Of a DNA stretch of 64,000 nucleotides, positions 51,929-60,889 are shown piece by piece. The stretch's first letter is position 1. Each line of letters starts with the position of its first letter. The notes beneath the pieces were generated by a model. The model did not search any database, was not told the DNA's origin, and saw only the letters and a program-made list of their open reading frames with translations. Source of the stretch: Zavarzinella sp. (GTDB taxonomy: Bacteria; Planctomycetota; Planctomycetia; Gemmatales; Gemmataceae); contig JAWKTI010000001.1 of NCBI GenBank assembly GCA_041399155.1, positions 1,426,001 to 1,490,000 of the forward strand. Reading direction: 5' to 3'. The position numbers were made by a program, and so were the translations under genes.

Positions 51929-53392
51929 ATGTCAAACCCTGCAATCGTACACCCTTCTGAAATTGCCTCTAATGCAGAGAGGGCCTCTGCGCTCAGTTTC
52001 GAGCCCAAAGGTTTACGCACATTTACGCCCACCCAGGCAGTGATCAGTAAAAGTCAGGGCGTATTCCATTGGACACCAGAAAATCGTCGACTGTACGATT
52101 TTACTTCTGGTGTGCTGGTAGCCAACCTGGGTCATAACCCGGAAAAGTGGCTAAAGAAGCTTTTCAAATACATGAATTGGCCCACGAAGGGTTTTCCAGA
52201 ATCTTCATCGAATGGTAAATCGGATCTGGCGTATTTACCTGCTTTGCCACTCACTGCATATAACGCATTTACTCCCGTGGAATCGGAAGCAAGTAAGCGA
52301 CTGGTATCGTTACTTCGACGCTCTCAGGGTGGTGGCAGATTACACCAGGTCATGTGGGCTGCATCCGGTTCTGAAGCGATTCAGAAGGCATTGTGGGCAG
52401 CAATGGGTCGTGACAAAACACGGCAGATGATTATTGCAACGCGACACGGATTTCACGGCAAAAAGGGGTTATCTGGTGCGGTTTCCGGTTCGGAAAATGA
52501 TACAGAGCGTGACCCTCGGGTGCAATTCATTGGCTTTCCGATGAAAGAGATCCACGATCTTGATATGCGAAATCAGCCATTCGACCCACAACCCTATCGC
52601 CAGGAACTTGATCAGCTCAAGGCGCGTTTTGGCCGTAAGCTAGGCGTATTGATTACGGAACCGTATCTTGGTGGGGGTGGCTCCTATCACCCCCCGAAAG
52701 TGTATCTGCAGATGTTGCAGCATTTTTGTAGGGAAAATGACATTGTCTTTATTCTTGACGAAGTTCAGGCGAATTTTGGCAGAACCTCCAGGATGTTTGC
52801 GTTTGAACATTATGAATTAGAACCGGATATCGTGGTGTTAGGCAAAGGGTTGGGTAATGGCGTTCCAGTAGCTGCGGCGGCTGGTCGCAAAGATCTGTTC
52901 GATGCCCTGGACTATGGTGATGCATCTGATACTTGGAGTGCAAATCCATTAAGCAGTGCAGCAGTTTTAGCCACGCTGGACATTTTTGAAACTACGAACA
53001 TCTTTGAAAAAGTCGCAGTAGTCTCTGATATTATCGAGCAAGGGCTGATCCAATTGAAACAATTTCCGTTCATTGGAGCTATTCGTGGTGAAGAACGTGG
53101 AATGGTTTGGGGGGTTGAAACAAAATCACACGATGGCTACTCAGCAAATGAATGGGCCAATGCATTTGTTCTTGCATGTTACAAAGGAGTCGGTGGCGAT
53201 GGTATTCATTTGTTAGGTCCACTTTCAAAAAAAGTGATTCGTGTGTCTCCTCCGTTGACCATCACACTCGAAGAAGCGACCACGGCAATGAAACTAATGA
53301 CCGATTCTCTGAAACATCTTCATGAACTGGTTTCGTCGATTAATCGTAATCAACCCAATCAGAGTTTGGAATTTGCACAACCTGTTGTTTAA
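51929..53392 (+). CDS. Class III (PLP-dependent) aminotransferase
   Basis: The 487-residue protein has the class III features: cofactor region WAASGSEAIQKALWAAMGRDKT, the acidic LDEVQANFGRTSRMFAFE, the PLP Lys in VVLGKGLGNGVPVAAAAGR and SDTWSANPLSSAAVLATL. The DEVQ motif (with Asp holding the pyridine nitrogen) and the GKGLGNG Lys are intact. Typical members act on ornithine, GABA or beta-amino acids. A 33-residue N-terminal extension is present. It is separated by 12 bases from the metal permease gene, so the two may be cotranscribed with the oxidoreductase gene upstream. Confidence 0.92.
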   Translation: MSNPAIVHPSEIASNAERASALSFEPKGLRTFTPTQAVISKSQGVFHWTPENRRLYDFTSGVLVANLGHNPEKWLKKLFKYMNWPTKGFPESSSNGKSDLAYLPALPLTAYNAFTPVESEASKRLVSLLRRSQGGGRLHQVMWAASGSEAIQKALWAAMGRDKTRQMIIATRHGFHGKKGLSGAVSGSENDTERDPRVQFIGFPMKEIHDLDMRNQPFDPQPYRQELDQLKARFGRKLGVLITEPYLGGGGSYHPPKVYLQMLQHFCRENDIVFILDEVQANFGRTSRMFAFEHYELEPDIVVLGKGLGNGVPVAAAAGRKDLFDALDYGDASDTWSANPLSSAAVLATLDIFETTNIFEKVAVVSDIIEQGLIQLKQFPFIGAIRGEERGMVWGVETKSHDGYSANEWANAFVLACYKGVGGDGIHLLGPLSKKVIRVSPPLTITLEEATTAMKLMTDSLKHLHELVSSINRNQPNQSLEFAQPVV

Positions 53393-53404
53393 CTGAGTTT
53401 TCCC

Positions 53405-54334
53405 TTGTTTGCAGCCACCAGTCCCCTGTTAGAGCAAATCGGCGAACCATTTGGCATGAGTGGTTTTCAGATTGGAGCTTTCGTTGCCGTAGGTCTGATT
53501 TGCATCATTTGTGGGCTCATCGGTCCGTTTGTTGTAGGCAATCGCATGGCATTTTTCTCAGATGCGATGGCGCACTGTACTTTTGCTGGCGTCTCTTTAG
53601 GTATTCTCATCACTCTGGCCGTCGGCTTATCGCCTGGAAGCAAAGAAATGCAGTGGTTAGTGCCACTGATTATGGCTTCGTTTGGTGCTCTGATTGGTGT
53701 GGGAATTGCCTACGTTCGGGAAACCACCGGTTTGTCATCGGATACTGTAATCGGTGTCTTTTTCGCTGGCGCCCTGGGCTTCGGCTCCATGCTTCTGAAA
53801 GCGATCCAGGACCGCAACGTATTTGATCCAGAGCGATTCCTGTTTGGCGGCCCAATTCTGGTAAACTGGTTTGATATTCTAAACCTTGTCTTACTGTTTG
53901 TGCTGGTTCTCATTATTCTTGCATGGAAAACCAACGACTTTCTGCAGATTGCAGTGCATTCCAGTCTCGCACGGTCACGAGGAGTTCGCGTGACCTGGAG
54001 TAACTACCTGTTTATCGTTTTACTGGCATTAATTGTGAACTTTTCTATTTCTGCAGTGGGGGTACTACTGATAAATGCAATGCTGATTGTGCCCGCTGCC
54101 ACTGCATCGAATATTACCCTGAACTTACGACAGATGTTCCGCTACAGCATCATTTTCAGCATTGGATCTGGATTTGTGGGATTGCTGTTAAGTTTTTATC
54201 GCTTTCAAATTCCTGGATTCAAACGATCGCTTGAATTTGGTGCCAGTGGCACAATCATCTGCATCAGTGTTGGGCTATTTGCATTATCGATGGTCATTCG
54301 TAGTCTCAAACAAAAATTAGTGAAAACTAATTAA
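53405..54334 (+). CDS. Metal ABC transporter permease (ZnuB/MntB/TroC family)
   Basis: The 309-residue integral membrane protein has about eight membrane segments and the family phrases GNRMAFFSDAMAHCTFAGVSLGI, ETTGLSSDTVIGVFFAGALGFGSML and NALIVPAATASNITL-type (INAMLIVPAATASN). Members take up zinc, manganese or iron with an ATPase and a solute-binding lipoprotein, neither of which is in the window. The start is a TTG at 53405; an ATG at 53456 (MSGFQIGAF) is an alternative. With the YraQ/YcgQ pair next to it, this may be a metal-homeostasis group. Confidence 0.88.
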   Translation: MFAATSPLLEQIGEPFGMSGFQIGAFVAVGLICIICGLIGPFVVGNRMAFFSDAMAHCTFAGVSLGILITLAVGLSPGSKEMQWLVPLIMASFGALIGVGIAYVRETTGLSSDTVIGVFFAGALGFGSMLLKAIQDRNVFDPERFLFGGPILVNWFDILNLVLLFVLVLIILAWKTNDFLQIAVHSSLARSRGVRVTWSNYLFIVLLALIVNFSISAVGVLLINAMLIVPAATASNITLNLRQMFRYSIIFSIGSGFVGLLLSFYRFQIPGFKRSLEFGASGTIICISVGLFALSMVIRSLKQKLVKTN

Positions 54335-54442
54335 TTTTCGCTTTGCCAGCACAATGAAACCGTTCTAATCGGTGGCTGAATCCACATTCCAATCTCGGGT
54401 GGGTGTGTTTTTCGGCATAATTCCCTACCTCATTAGTCCTTC

Positions 54443-54463
54443 AGTACTTCTGGAGGTACTTTT
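54443..54463 (+). terminator. Weak hairpin followed by T4 between permease genes
   Basis: AGTACTTC (54443-54450) and GAGGTACT (54453-54460) pair with one G-U, around a two-base loop, followed by four T (54460-54463). The short loop and short T-run make it a weak Rho-independent terminator. An overlapping alternative pairing (GAGGT/AACCTC) exists, so it might be an attenuator in front of the YraQ-like gene. Confidence 0.3.
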
Positions 54464-54515
54464 GAGAACCTCAACCCCTAAAACAACGTAATACTCTCAT
54501 TATCGAGACGAAAAG

Positions 54516-55493
54516 ATGAACCAAGCCGTTTTAGAACTTGCCGCGATCACAATTTCCGTAATCTGGGAGGCATTCCCCTTCGTCGTTATCGGTGCGGTGC
54601 TGGCAGGGATTCTTGAAGAAATGGTTCCCCAGCAGGCAATTGCCAAACTGATTCCCAAAAATACTTTCCTTGCAGTGCTGATTGGTAGTTTGCTTGGGAT
54701 AGTGTTTCCCATGTGCGAATGTGGGATTGTCCCAGTCATGCGAAGGCTTTTACGAAAGGGATTGCCACTGGGTACGTGCGTCGCCTACATGCTTGCAGGT
54801 CCAATTGTAAACATTGTTGTGATTAGTAGTACCTGGATTGCATTTCGAAGATACGGATACGGTGAAGAAATGGTCTATATCCGCGTCGGAATGGGGATTA
54901 TCACCGCTGTGGTGACTGGCCTGATTATCCAGAGTATGTTTCGAAAATTGGGGAATTCCATGCTGAACCCAATTTCGATTCCAGACGCAGACAAATCGAC
55001 TACCACTGCCCTGCCCCAGGTGCACCCATCCGAAAATCGGGCTGGCGAAAAGGCGAGTTTATTCAGAAGGCTCGCAAATATTTCGGAAACCGCGTTACAC
55101 GACTTCATCGACATCATGGTTTTTCTGACCTTGGGTTCGTTTCTGGCTGCGGGAGCGAGACTGTTTATTCTCGAGCCTAACGAAGCAATTGCTGACACTT
55201 TTTATGGCAATCCATTCATCAGCATCGGGGTAATGATTTTCATTGCCTTCATCATGTGTTTGTGTAGTGAGGCAGATGCATTCGTGGCTGCCAGCCTGAC
55301 AAAGTTTTCAATTGCTTCGAAGATCGCATTCCTCGTGTCTGGACCGATGGTCGACATTAAATTAATCTTTATGTTCTCCCGCGTATTTCGAGCTAAAACG
55401 ATTATCACCATCGTAGCAGCAGTCTGGATACAGGTTTTCTTGTATAGTCTGTTAGTCCATGTCTATGTTTCGAAATTTGTTAAACCGGAATAG
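54516..55493 (+). CDS. YraQ/YcgR-family permease
   Basis: The 325-residue protein has about eight membrane segments and the family motif PMCECGIVPVMRRLLRKGLPLGTCVAYMLAGPIVN, with conserved Cys in CECG, and the second half motif LCSEADAFVAASLTKF. Family PF03773 members include ArsP-type exporters and zinc-regulated YcgR of Bacillus. It is followed after nine bases by the YcgQ-like gene, matching the YcgR-YcgQ pair of Firmicutes. The substrate is probably a metal or metal complex (inference from the partner's His-rich loop and Cys pair). Confidence 0.88.
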   Translation: MNQAVLELAAITISVIWEAFPFVVIGAVLAGILEEMVPQQAIAKLIPKNTFLAVLIGSLLGIVFPMCECGIVPVMRRLLRKGLPLGTCVAYMLAGPIVNIVVISSTWIAFRRYGYGEEMVYIRVGMGIITAVVTGLIIQSMFRKLGNSMLNPISIPDADKSTTTALPQVHPSENRAGEKASLFRRLANISETALHDFIDIMVFLTLGSFLAAGARLFILEPNEAIADTFYGNPFISIGVMIFIAFIMCLCSEADAFVAASLTKFSIASKIAFLVSGPMVDIKLIFMFSRVFRAKTIITIVAAVWIQVFLYSLLVHVYVSKFVKPE

Positions 55494-55502
55494 GAGTTAC
55501 CC

Positions 55503-56426
55503 ATGGCACATAGTCACGCCCATGGCAACGATAACAACTATGTTATGGATCAGATCTTTACGGTTCTGGTTTCAGGTGCATTAGCGATTGTTGCCATCAT
55601 GATGCACCAGGATGGCACGTTGGAAAAAATTCTGCAGAAGTCGTTTTGGCCATTCGTCCTCGGCGGGGGCATAGTGGTGATGTTGCTGGTGGTTATCCGG
55701 GCAGCGTCGCTTTGGCAAGCCGCAAAAGCAGAGCCCGTTCCGGCGGAACACTGCGACCACCCATCCCACGGCCACGAACATTCTCATGATGAATCGGAAC
55801 ATCATCACTCCCACAACCACAGTCATAGCCACTCGCACAGCCATGCACACTCAGCCGTTGAAGAAGATGAAGAGGACCACCACGACCACAACTGGGCACC
55901 ATGGCGGTACATGGTACTAGCTGTTCCGATCTTTTTGTACCTCCTGGGCTTTCCCAAAGGTGGCTACAGTGAAAAGCGGCTGGCGATGCAGTTGGGAAAT
56001 GCGGAATTCGGCAATGTCCGCGTCCCCCTCTCCTCAGTGGTGGGTGGGATTGCCTGGACGAAGGCGATGCCAAATCGTGGCGAAATCAATCTGAAATTCC
56101 CAGAATTGGCTGATGCTGCTCCACGGAAAACAATGCGAGAAAACTATACCGATCGTGTGGGCACGATTTCGGGTCAGTTCTGGCCCCAGGGTGACAAACA
56201 GTTTACTTTGTATTACCTGAAAATGACCTGTTGTCGGGCTGACGTTGTTCCTGTAAAGGTGACCATTGTCGCACCGGAGACTCTGCAAGGTGCCCAAAAG
56301 TCGGAATGGGTGCGTGTGAAAGGGGTAATTTCATTTCAACAGTCCGAAGGAGAGTGGATTCCTATCATCACTGTAGAAGATATGAACGACATAGTTACTG
56401 GGGTGGAACCGGTCAACTACGATTAA
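55503..56426 (+). CDS. YcgQ-like (DUF1980/TIGR03943) membrane protein with His-rich loop
   Basis: The 307-residue protein has two N-terminal membrane segments (about 18-35 and 50-68) and a third at about 135-149. Between the second and third lies a loop with more than 20 His (about residues 83-129, such as HSHSHSHSHAH), likely to bind zinc or another divalent metal. The C-terminal domain (about 160-307) carries the family's Cys pair (KMTCCRADVVPV, Cys243-Cys244). The start has a GAGTTAC leader and an ATG eight bases after the YraQ-like stop. It partners the YraQ-like permease. Transport or buffering of metal is inferred. Confidence 0.85.
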   Translation: MAHSHAHGNDNNYVMDQIFTVLVSGALAIVAIMMHQDGTLEKILQKSFWPFVLGGGIVVMLLVVIRAASLWQAAKAEPVPAEHCDHPSHGHEHSHDESEHHHSHNHSHSHSHSHAHSAVEEDEEDHHDHNWAPWRYMVLAVPIFLYLLGFPKGGYSEKRLAMQLGNAEFGNVRVPLSSVVGGIAWTKAMPNRGEINLKFPELADAAPRKTMRENYTDRVGTISGQFWPQGDKQFTLYYLKMTCCRADVVPVKVTIVAPETLQGAQKSEWVRVKGVISFQQSEGEWIPIITVEDMNDIVTGVEPVNYD

Positions 56427-56528
56427 TATTGGCAATTTTGAAAAGAATTTCCACATTCCCTGTCAGCTTGTTCGTGTAATTAGTGCTAGTTCGCTTAGAA
56501 TAAATTAAAGAAAGGCGGGAGGGAAATA

Positions 56529-57707
56529 ATGTTGATCCGAATTTTATTTGTTGCCATTTTTGCGATCTGCCCCACTACGGTACTGTTAAGCTGTCCTTTT
56601 TGTGCACCGGAAGGCGAATCTTTCCTAACCGAAATCCAGCAGGCAGATTTTGTAATCTTTGGCAAACTGCAAAATCCTAAAAGAACTGACCCTGCAAACT
56701 TTGCAGTAGGTGAAACGGAGTTAGTTCTGGATACCGTTGTGAAAAGCCACGAATATCTAAAAAACAAGGCTTCTGTCTTGATTCCCAGATATATCCCCAC
56801 CGATCCAGACAATAAGACAAAGTACCTGGTTTTCTGCAAAATGTATAAAGGCAAGGTAGATGCATATCGTGGAGAAGCGGTGGATTTCAACAGTCCCATC
56901 GCAAAATATCTTCAGGATGCAATGGCATTACAAACCAAACCGATCGAAACCCGTCTGAAGTTCTATTTCTCTCACCTCGAGTCTCCTGACTGGTCTGTGT
57001 CTGCTGATGCCCTTCGTGAGTTTGCCGTTGCTGATTACAAAGATGTGGCAAAAGTTGCAGCGAATTTTTCACCAGATCAACTGCTGAAATGGCTTCGGGA
57101 TCCCAATACTTCCTCAGTGCGATACGGATTATACGGTATGTTGTTAGGACATGCGGGCACCTGGGAAAAACATGGTTCAGCTTTAAAAAAAATGCTGGAT
57201 GATCCCAAGGTCAGAGAAGCATCCGGATTTGATGGACTGCTTGCAGGATTTATTCTTCTGAACAAACAGTCTGGCATGAAGTATGCGAAAGATCTTTTGT
57301 ACGATACAAAAAATGAATATCTCTTGCGGTATGCTGTGATGCGGGGACTGAAGTTCTTTCAGGATTATCGCCAGGATATCATTTCTCGAACAGAAGTTGT
57401 TGAAGTACTCACCCCCCTGCTCGACCAGGAGGATTTATCTGACTTGGTCATTGAAGAATTTCGTCGGCAGGAAGTATGGTCACTGGCAGGCCAGATTGTC
57501 CAATATTTTGACAAAGAAGGATTTGATGTCCCTTTGATCCAACGCAGTATCATGCGTTATGCTCTTGCTGCACCAGGGGACTGTTGGCCGGCAGTTGAAT
57601 TGTTGGAACGAATGCGATCTGACGTTGACAGCAAAGAGATTTTAGACGATATAGAGAATATTCTAGAATTGGAGATGAAGTCCAGTTCAATACCATCCTC
57701 GGAATGA
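56529..57707 (+). CDS. Secreted planctomycete-type protein with HEAT-like region (first of a tandem pair)
   Basis: The 392-residue protein has a signal peptide (MLIRILFVAIFAICPTTVLLSC) with a CPFC motif at the mature start (SCPFCAPEGESF). A beta-rich first domain (ADFVIFGKLQNPKRTD, LVLDTVVKSHEYLKN, KYLVFCKMYKGKVDAYRGE) is followed by helix pairs from about residue 145 to the end. A domain order of this kind (a small barrel resembling a surface-binding module plus alpha repeats) is common in planctomycete exported proteins. The CPFC could be a lipoprotein or metal site. The function is unknown. The next gene begins one base after its stop. Confidence 0.75.
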   Translation: MLIRILFVAIFAICPTTVLLSCPFCAPEGESFLTEIQQADFVIFGKLQNPKRTDPANFAVGETELVLDTVVKSHEYLKNKASVLIPRYIPTDPDNKTKYLVFCKMYKGKVDAYRGEAVDFNSPIAKYLQDAMALQTKPIETRLKFYFSHLESPDWSVSADALREFAVADYKDVAKVAANFSPDQLLKWLRDPNTSSVRYGLYGMLLGHAGTWEKHGSALKKMLDDPKVREASGFDGLLAGFILLNKQSGMKYAKDLLYDTKNEYLLRYAVMRGLKFFQDYRQDIISRTEVVEVLTPLLDQEDLSDLVIEEFRRQEVWSLAGQIVQYFDKEGFDVPLIQRSIMRYALAAPGDCWPAVELLERMRSDVDSKEILDDIENILELEMKSSSIPSSE

Positions 57708-57708
57708 A

Positions 57709-58833
57709 ATGCGTAGCTGGTTAATTGCACTTCTGTTGTTGCTTGGGGAATCTCGAATCATATTTGGCTGTAGTTATTGCGATCCAGCTTTTCGCAATCG
57801 ACGAACAATACGGGAAGATGCGGTTACTTGTCGTGCTGTTGTGATTGGGTATCTCGATAATCCACAAATCATCGCAGAGAAAGGCAGCACCGATCTGGTA
57901 CTTACGAAGGTATTAAAAGCACACGAGGGAGTTACCGACAAGCGAACGATTACCCTGCCCAAATGGATTCCATTCGATCCTAAAGCCCCACCAATTTTTT
58001 TGGTGTTTATTGACCAGTATGAAGGAAAAATCGATCCTTTCCGTGGGGAGCCACTTTCTAAAAACAGCTCAGTTGAGTACCTTCAGGAGGTGATAGCATC
58101 TAACAGCAAAGATTCTGTAGCACGCTTAGAAATTTGTTTTCGTTATCTCGATCATCCAGATAAAACAATTGCCCAGGATGCCTTTCTGGAATTTGCCAAA
58201 AGCAGTGATGGAGATGTTATCAAAGCGGCCAAACGATTCGACCTCAAAAAATTACGCAGCATGTTGCTGAACAAAGAGACTCCAAATGAAAGGCTTTCGT
58301 TGTACGCATTTCTGTTAGGTCAAGTAGGTACCAAAGAAGATGTTCAATTGCTTGAACATTTATTGGAACGATCTTCAACAAGAACCACGGCTATGCTTAC
58401 CGGAGCGTTGGCAGCATTGATCCAATTAGATGCAAATCGAGGCTGGCAAGTTACGCAAACGATGTTGCAAGAGAGCCAACGACCCTACGAAGATATTCTG
58501 GCTATTCTTAGCATGATGCGCTATACCAAGAACTTTCATGAGAAAGAATATCAGGAACAGTTAACTCGAACCTCTCTCTTGGTGCTGTCGAGATCTGATC
58601 TGGCCGACATTATCATCGAAGATTTACGTAACTGGAAATACTGGAACCACACTGAATTAATTCTCCGCAAGTATGGGCAGCAGGATTACCAGTCCCCGAT
58701 TGTGAAATCAGCGATTATTCGATATGCCCTCTCTTGCCCTGAACCGCTTGCAGTTCAATTTGTTAAGAAAGTGCAAGCCCAGGAGCCAGAATTGGTTGCC
58801 GAAATTTCGCAGTTGTTGAAACTGGAAAAATGA
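57709..58833 (+). CDS. Secreted planctomycete-type protein with HEAT-like region (second of a tandem pair)
   Basis: The 374-residue protein is a paralogue of its upstream neighbour. The signal peptide is MRSWLIALLLLLGESRIIFG and the mature start has CSYCDPAF in place of CPFC. Shared features are AVVIGYLDNPQ/ADFVIFGKLQNP, LVLTKVLKAHEGVTDK, IFLVFIDQYEGKIDPFRGEP, EYLQEVIASNSKDSVARLEICFRYLDHPDKTIAQDAFLEFA and the alpha repeats behind. The pair probably arose by tandem duplication and is cotranscribed. Function unknown; the repeats suggest a protein-binding role. Confidence 0.75.
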   Translation: MRSWLIALLLLLGESRIIFGCSYCDPAFRNRRTIREDAVTCRAVVIGYLDNPQIIAEKGSTDLVLTKVLKAHEGVTDKRTITLPKWIPFDPKAPPIFLVFIDQYEGKIDPFRGEPLSKNSSVEYLQEVIASNSKDSVARLEICFRYLDHPDKTIAQDAFLEFAKSSDGDVIKAAKRFDLKKLRSMLLNKETPNERLSLYAFLLGQVGTKEDVQLLEHLLERSSTRTTAMLTGALAALIQLDANRGWQVTQTMLQESQRPYEDILAILSMMRYTKNFHEKEYQEQLTRTSLLVLSRSDLADIIIEDLRNWKYWNHTELILRKYGQQDYQSPIVKSAIIRYALSCPEPLAVQFVKKVQAQEPELVAEISQLLKLEK

Positions 58834-58844
58834 ACCCCACGTTA

Positions 58845-59708
58845 TCATGGAAATGTGAACGAGGCTGTTGCATCTTTACCTTGGTTACCGAGGTCAATAT
58901 CTGCAGATTTGCGGAATGGTGCAGCCCAGGTACGGTGGTATATTGTCTGATATTCCGGATCGAGCAACTCATTGTGGATTTCCCAACTCGATAATTCAGC
59001 AATCAGCCGATAGCGACCAGCTGGAATACCGCTCAATTCAAAATTCCCGGTTTGATTTGTGATGGTATAAAACGGGTGCCGAGTAACGTATATTGATGCC
59101 CCACTCCAAAAATGTCCAGATCCGCTTGTTACTTCTACTCTACCCGGATAATTCATCCGATAAGGAACGACTTCATGGGACGTGGGCAATTTCAGCGTAA
59201 AAAAATCGGCATTCCGAAATCGAATCGATTCCTGCAGTGCAGTGAACGCAGTAAGTGAAACCTCTTCCCCTTGTCGAACCAGACCTACTTGGGTTGAAGG
59301 ATTTCCAATCTGAAGAATTCGTAGCGAAGTCTTTTCAGAACAAATGGTCAGTGGGGGAAAACTGCCAGCAATTTCATTTAGTTGTGGGTCGGGTTCCAGA
59401 TAAACCACGACTCCAGCCAACCCGCCAGAATTTTCATGAATCTGTGGGACAAATGCTGGAGGTATATCTAGCAATTGTTCTGCCAAATATGGGCGAGGAG
59501 GAATCAATTCAGGCACAATGACAGGTGGATCGCCTTTCCAAGTCACCACTCCCCTGATCTTCCGATCGCCTTTTTCTTTGCTGAATATTTCAGATATCTG
59601 GGGTGAAACTAGCCCTGTCTGGGGTTTTCTAACGCCTACCGAACCCCAAGAACTTATCCAGTAAACAGCAAAGACTCCACAAATTATCCAGATTAACGAT
59701 TTTGACAT
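58845..59708 (-). CDS. Membrane-anchored protein with carboxypeptidase-regulatory-like domains
   Basis: The 287-residue protein has one N-terminal hydrophobic segment (MSKSLIWIICGVFAVYWISSWG) acting as signal anchor. A beta-sandwich module follows (IRGVVTWKGDPPVIVPELIPPRP, GLAGVVVYLEPDPQLNEIAG). The C-terminal one has HPFYTITNQTGNFELSGIPAGRYRLIAEL, a standard carboxypeptidase-regulatory (CarbopepD) strand pattern, ending before a DIDLGNQG tail. Such proteins are common in planctomycete envelopes and usually bind or display ligands. Convergent with the second tandem paralogue with an 11-base gap. Confidence 0.75.
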   Translation of the reverse strand: MSKSLIWIICGVFAVYWISSWGSVGVRKPQTGLVSPQISEIFSKEKGDRKIRGVVTWKGDPPVIVPELIPPRPYLAEQLLDIPPAFVPQIHENSGGLAGVVVYLEPDPQLNEIAGSFPPLTICSEKTSLRILQIGNPSTQVGLVRQGEEVSLTAFTALQESIRFRNADFFTLKLPTSHEVVPYRMNYPGRVEVTSGSGHFWSGASIYVTRHPFYTITNQTGNFELSGIPAGRYRLIAELSSWEIHNELLDPEYQTIYHRTWAAPFRKSADIDLGNQGKDATASFTFP

Positions 59709-59784
59709 TCGAACAGTTGTTTGGTCATTAGTTTAATGCGAAAACCCAGATTGGCGCCTTCAATCGGTTGGTGATAGTTCCGGC

Positions 59785-59807
59785 AAAAAAATGAGAGAAA
59801 TCTCATT
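59785..59807 (-). terminator. Rho-independent terminator behind the GT2 gene
   Basis: On the minus strand a 7-bp stem AATGAGA/TCTCATT with a 4-base loop (59790-59807) is followed by seven T (59785-59791 as A on the plus strand, overlapping the stem foot). It lies about 54 bases beyond the stop of the GT2 gene at 59861. Confidence 0.75.
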
Positions 59808-59860
59808 CTCGCCAACATCCTGAATACTCTTGATTTAGCCAGCAAAAACATGACAAAGAG

Positions 59861-60691
59861 TTAATCTTTTAGCCAATACCGACAAATACAGTATAGGGCG
59901 TTAAACGCATCTTTTAACTTAATCTTCTTCCCTTCTTCATAAGTTCTACCAGAATAACTGATTGGTATTTCGTATATTCGCCAGGCTGGGTTGCGTTTTT
60001 TGGCAATTTTGGCGGTCACTTCTGGTTCAAAACCGAATCGATTGGATTTCAGCTTGATGCTTTGAATCACTTCCCTACGGAAAACTTTGTAACAAGTCTC
60101 CATGTCGGTAAGATTCAGGTTTGTAAAAAAATTGGACAGTGTAGTAAGCATTTTGTTGGCGATTGAATGCCAATAATAAAGCACGCGGTGGGATTCGCCG
60201 ATAAACCTGGAACCATACACCACATCTGCTTTTCCTTCGATGATTGGTTGAATTAACTTGGGATATTCGGCGGGATCATACTCCAGATCAGCATCCTGCA
60301 CGAGAACAATATCCCCGGTTGCGTGCTGAAAACCAGTACGAAGTGCAGCACCTTTTCCGCGATTCATTTCATGATAGACGATGGTAATGTTTGGTATGTT
60401 GCTGTATTCGTTCTGCAGAATGGTTCTGGTAGAATCTTTCGAAAAGTCGTCTACAAGGATAATTTCTTTGGGAATAGGTACTTCCTGTACCCGGCGAATA
60501 ATCTCTCGCACCCACCTTTCTTCGTTGAATACGGGAATGACCACGCTCAACTTGAAGCCGACAGGGATGGGATAAATTCCAATCTGGCGGGCAGCACCTT
60601 CTCCGAGGAGTTTGGTAACAAATTCTGCACGCATGTTGGGATCGTCCGCAAAAGTTTCAACGAGCCGATAAAGTTCGTTTTGTTCCGACAT
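59861..60691 (-). CDS. Family 2 glycosyltransferase (dolichol-phosphate-mannose synthase-like)
   Basis: The 276-residue protein has an ~45-residue helical head, then the GT-A fold: VVIPVFNEERWVREIIRRV, IILVDDFSKDSTRTIL, nucleotide-binding DIVLVQDADLEYDP (DxD in DAD), VVYGSRFIGESHR and ETCYKVFRREV. It lacks membrane segments and so resembles bacterial DPM1-like transferases that add a sugar to polyprenyl phosphate. No partner gene is adjacent. It has its own terminator at 59785-59807. Confidence 0.92.
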   Translation of the reverse strand: MSEQNELYRLVETFADDPNMRAEFVTKLLGEGAARQIGIYPIPVGFKLSVVIPVFNEERWVREIIRRVQEVPIPKEIILVDDFSKDSTRTILQNEYSNIPNITIVYHEMNRGKGAALRTGFQHATGDIVLVQDADLEYDPAEYPKLIQPIIEGKADVVYGSRFIGESHRVLYYWHSIANKMLTTLSNFFTNLNLTDMETCYKVFRREVIQSIKLKSNRFGFEPEVTAKIAKKRNPAWRIYEIPISYSGRTYEEGKKIKLKDAFNALYCICRYWLKD

Positions 60692-60889
60692 CGAATAACT
60701 ACCTAAGACAAAATTTCAATTTACGAATTTATCGGCTTTTCAGTCGGTGCAATCGTGATTTTTCCCCTGAAGTAGTGCTCATCTCGCCAGAAAATTACCT
60801 GATCGAAAAATTCACCCATTTTCAAGTTGTTTTTGCAATAAGTTCCGTATTCCTGTTTTGCAGAAGATCCTGAACTGCCGAATGATCAA

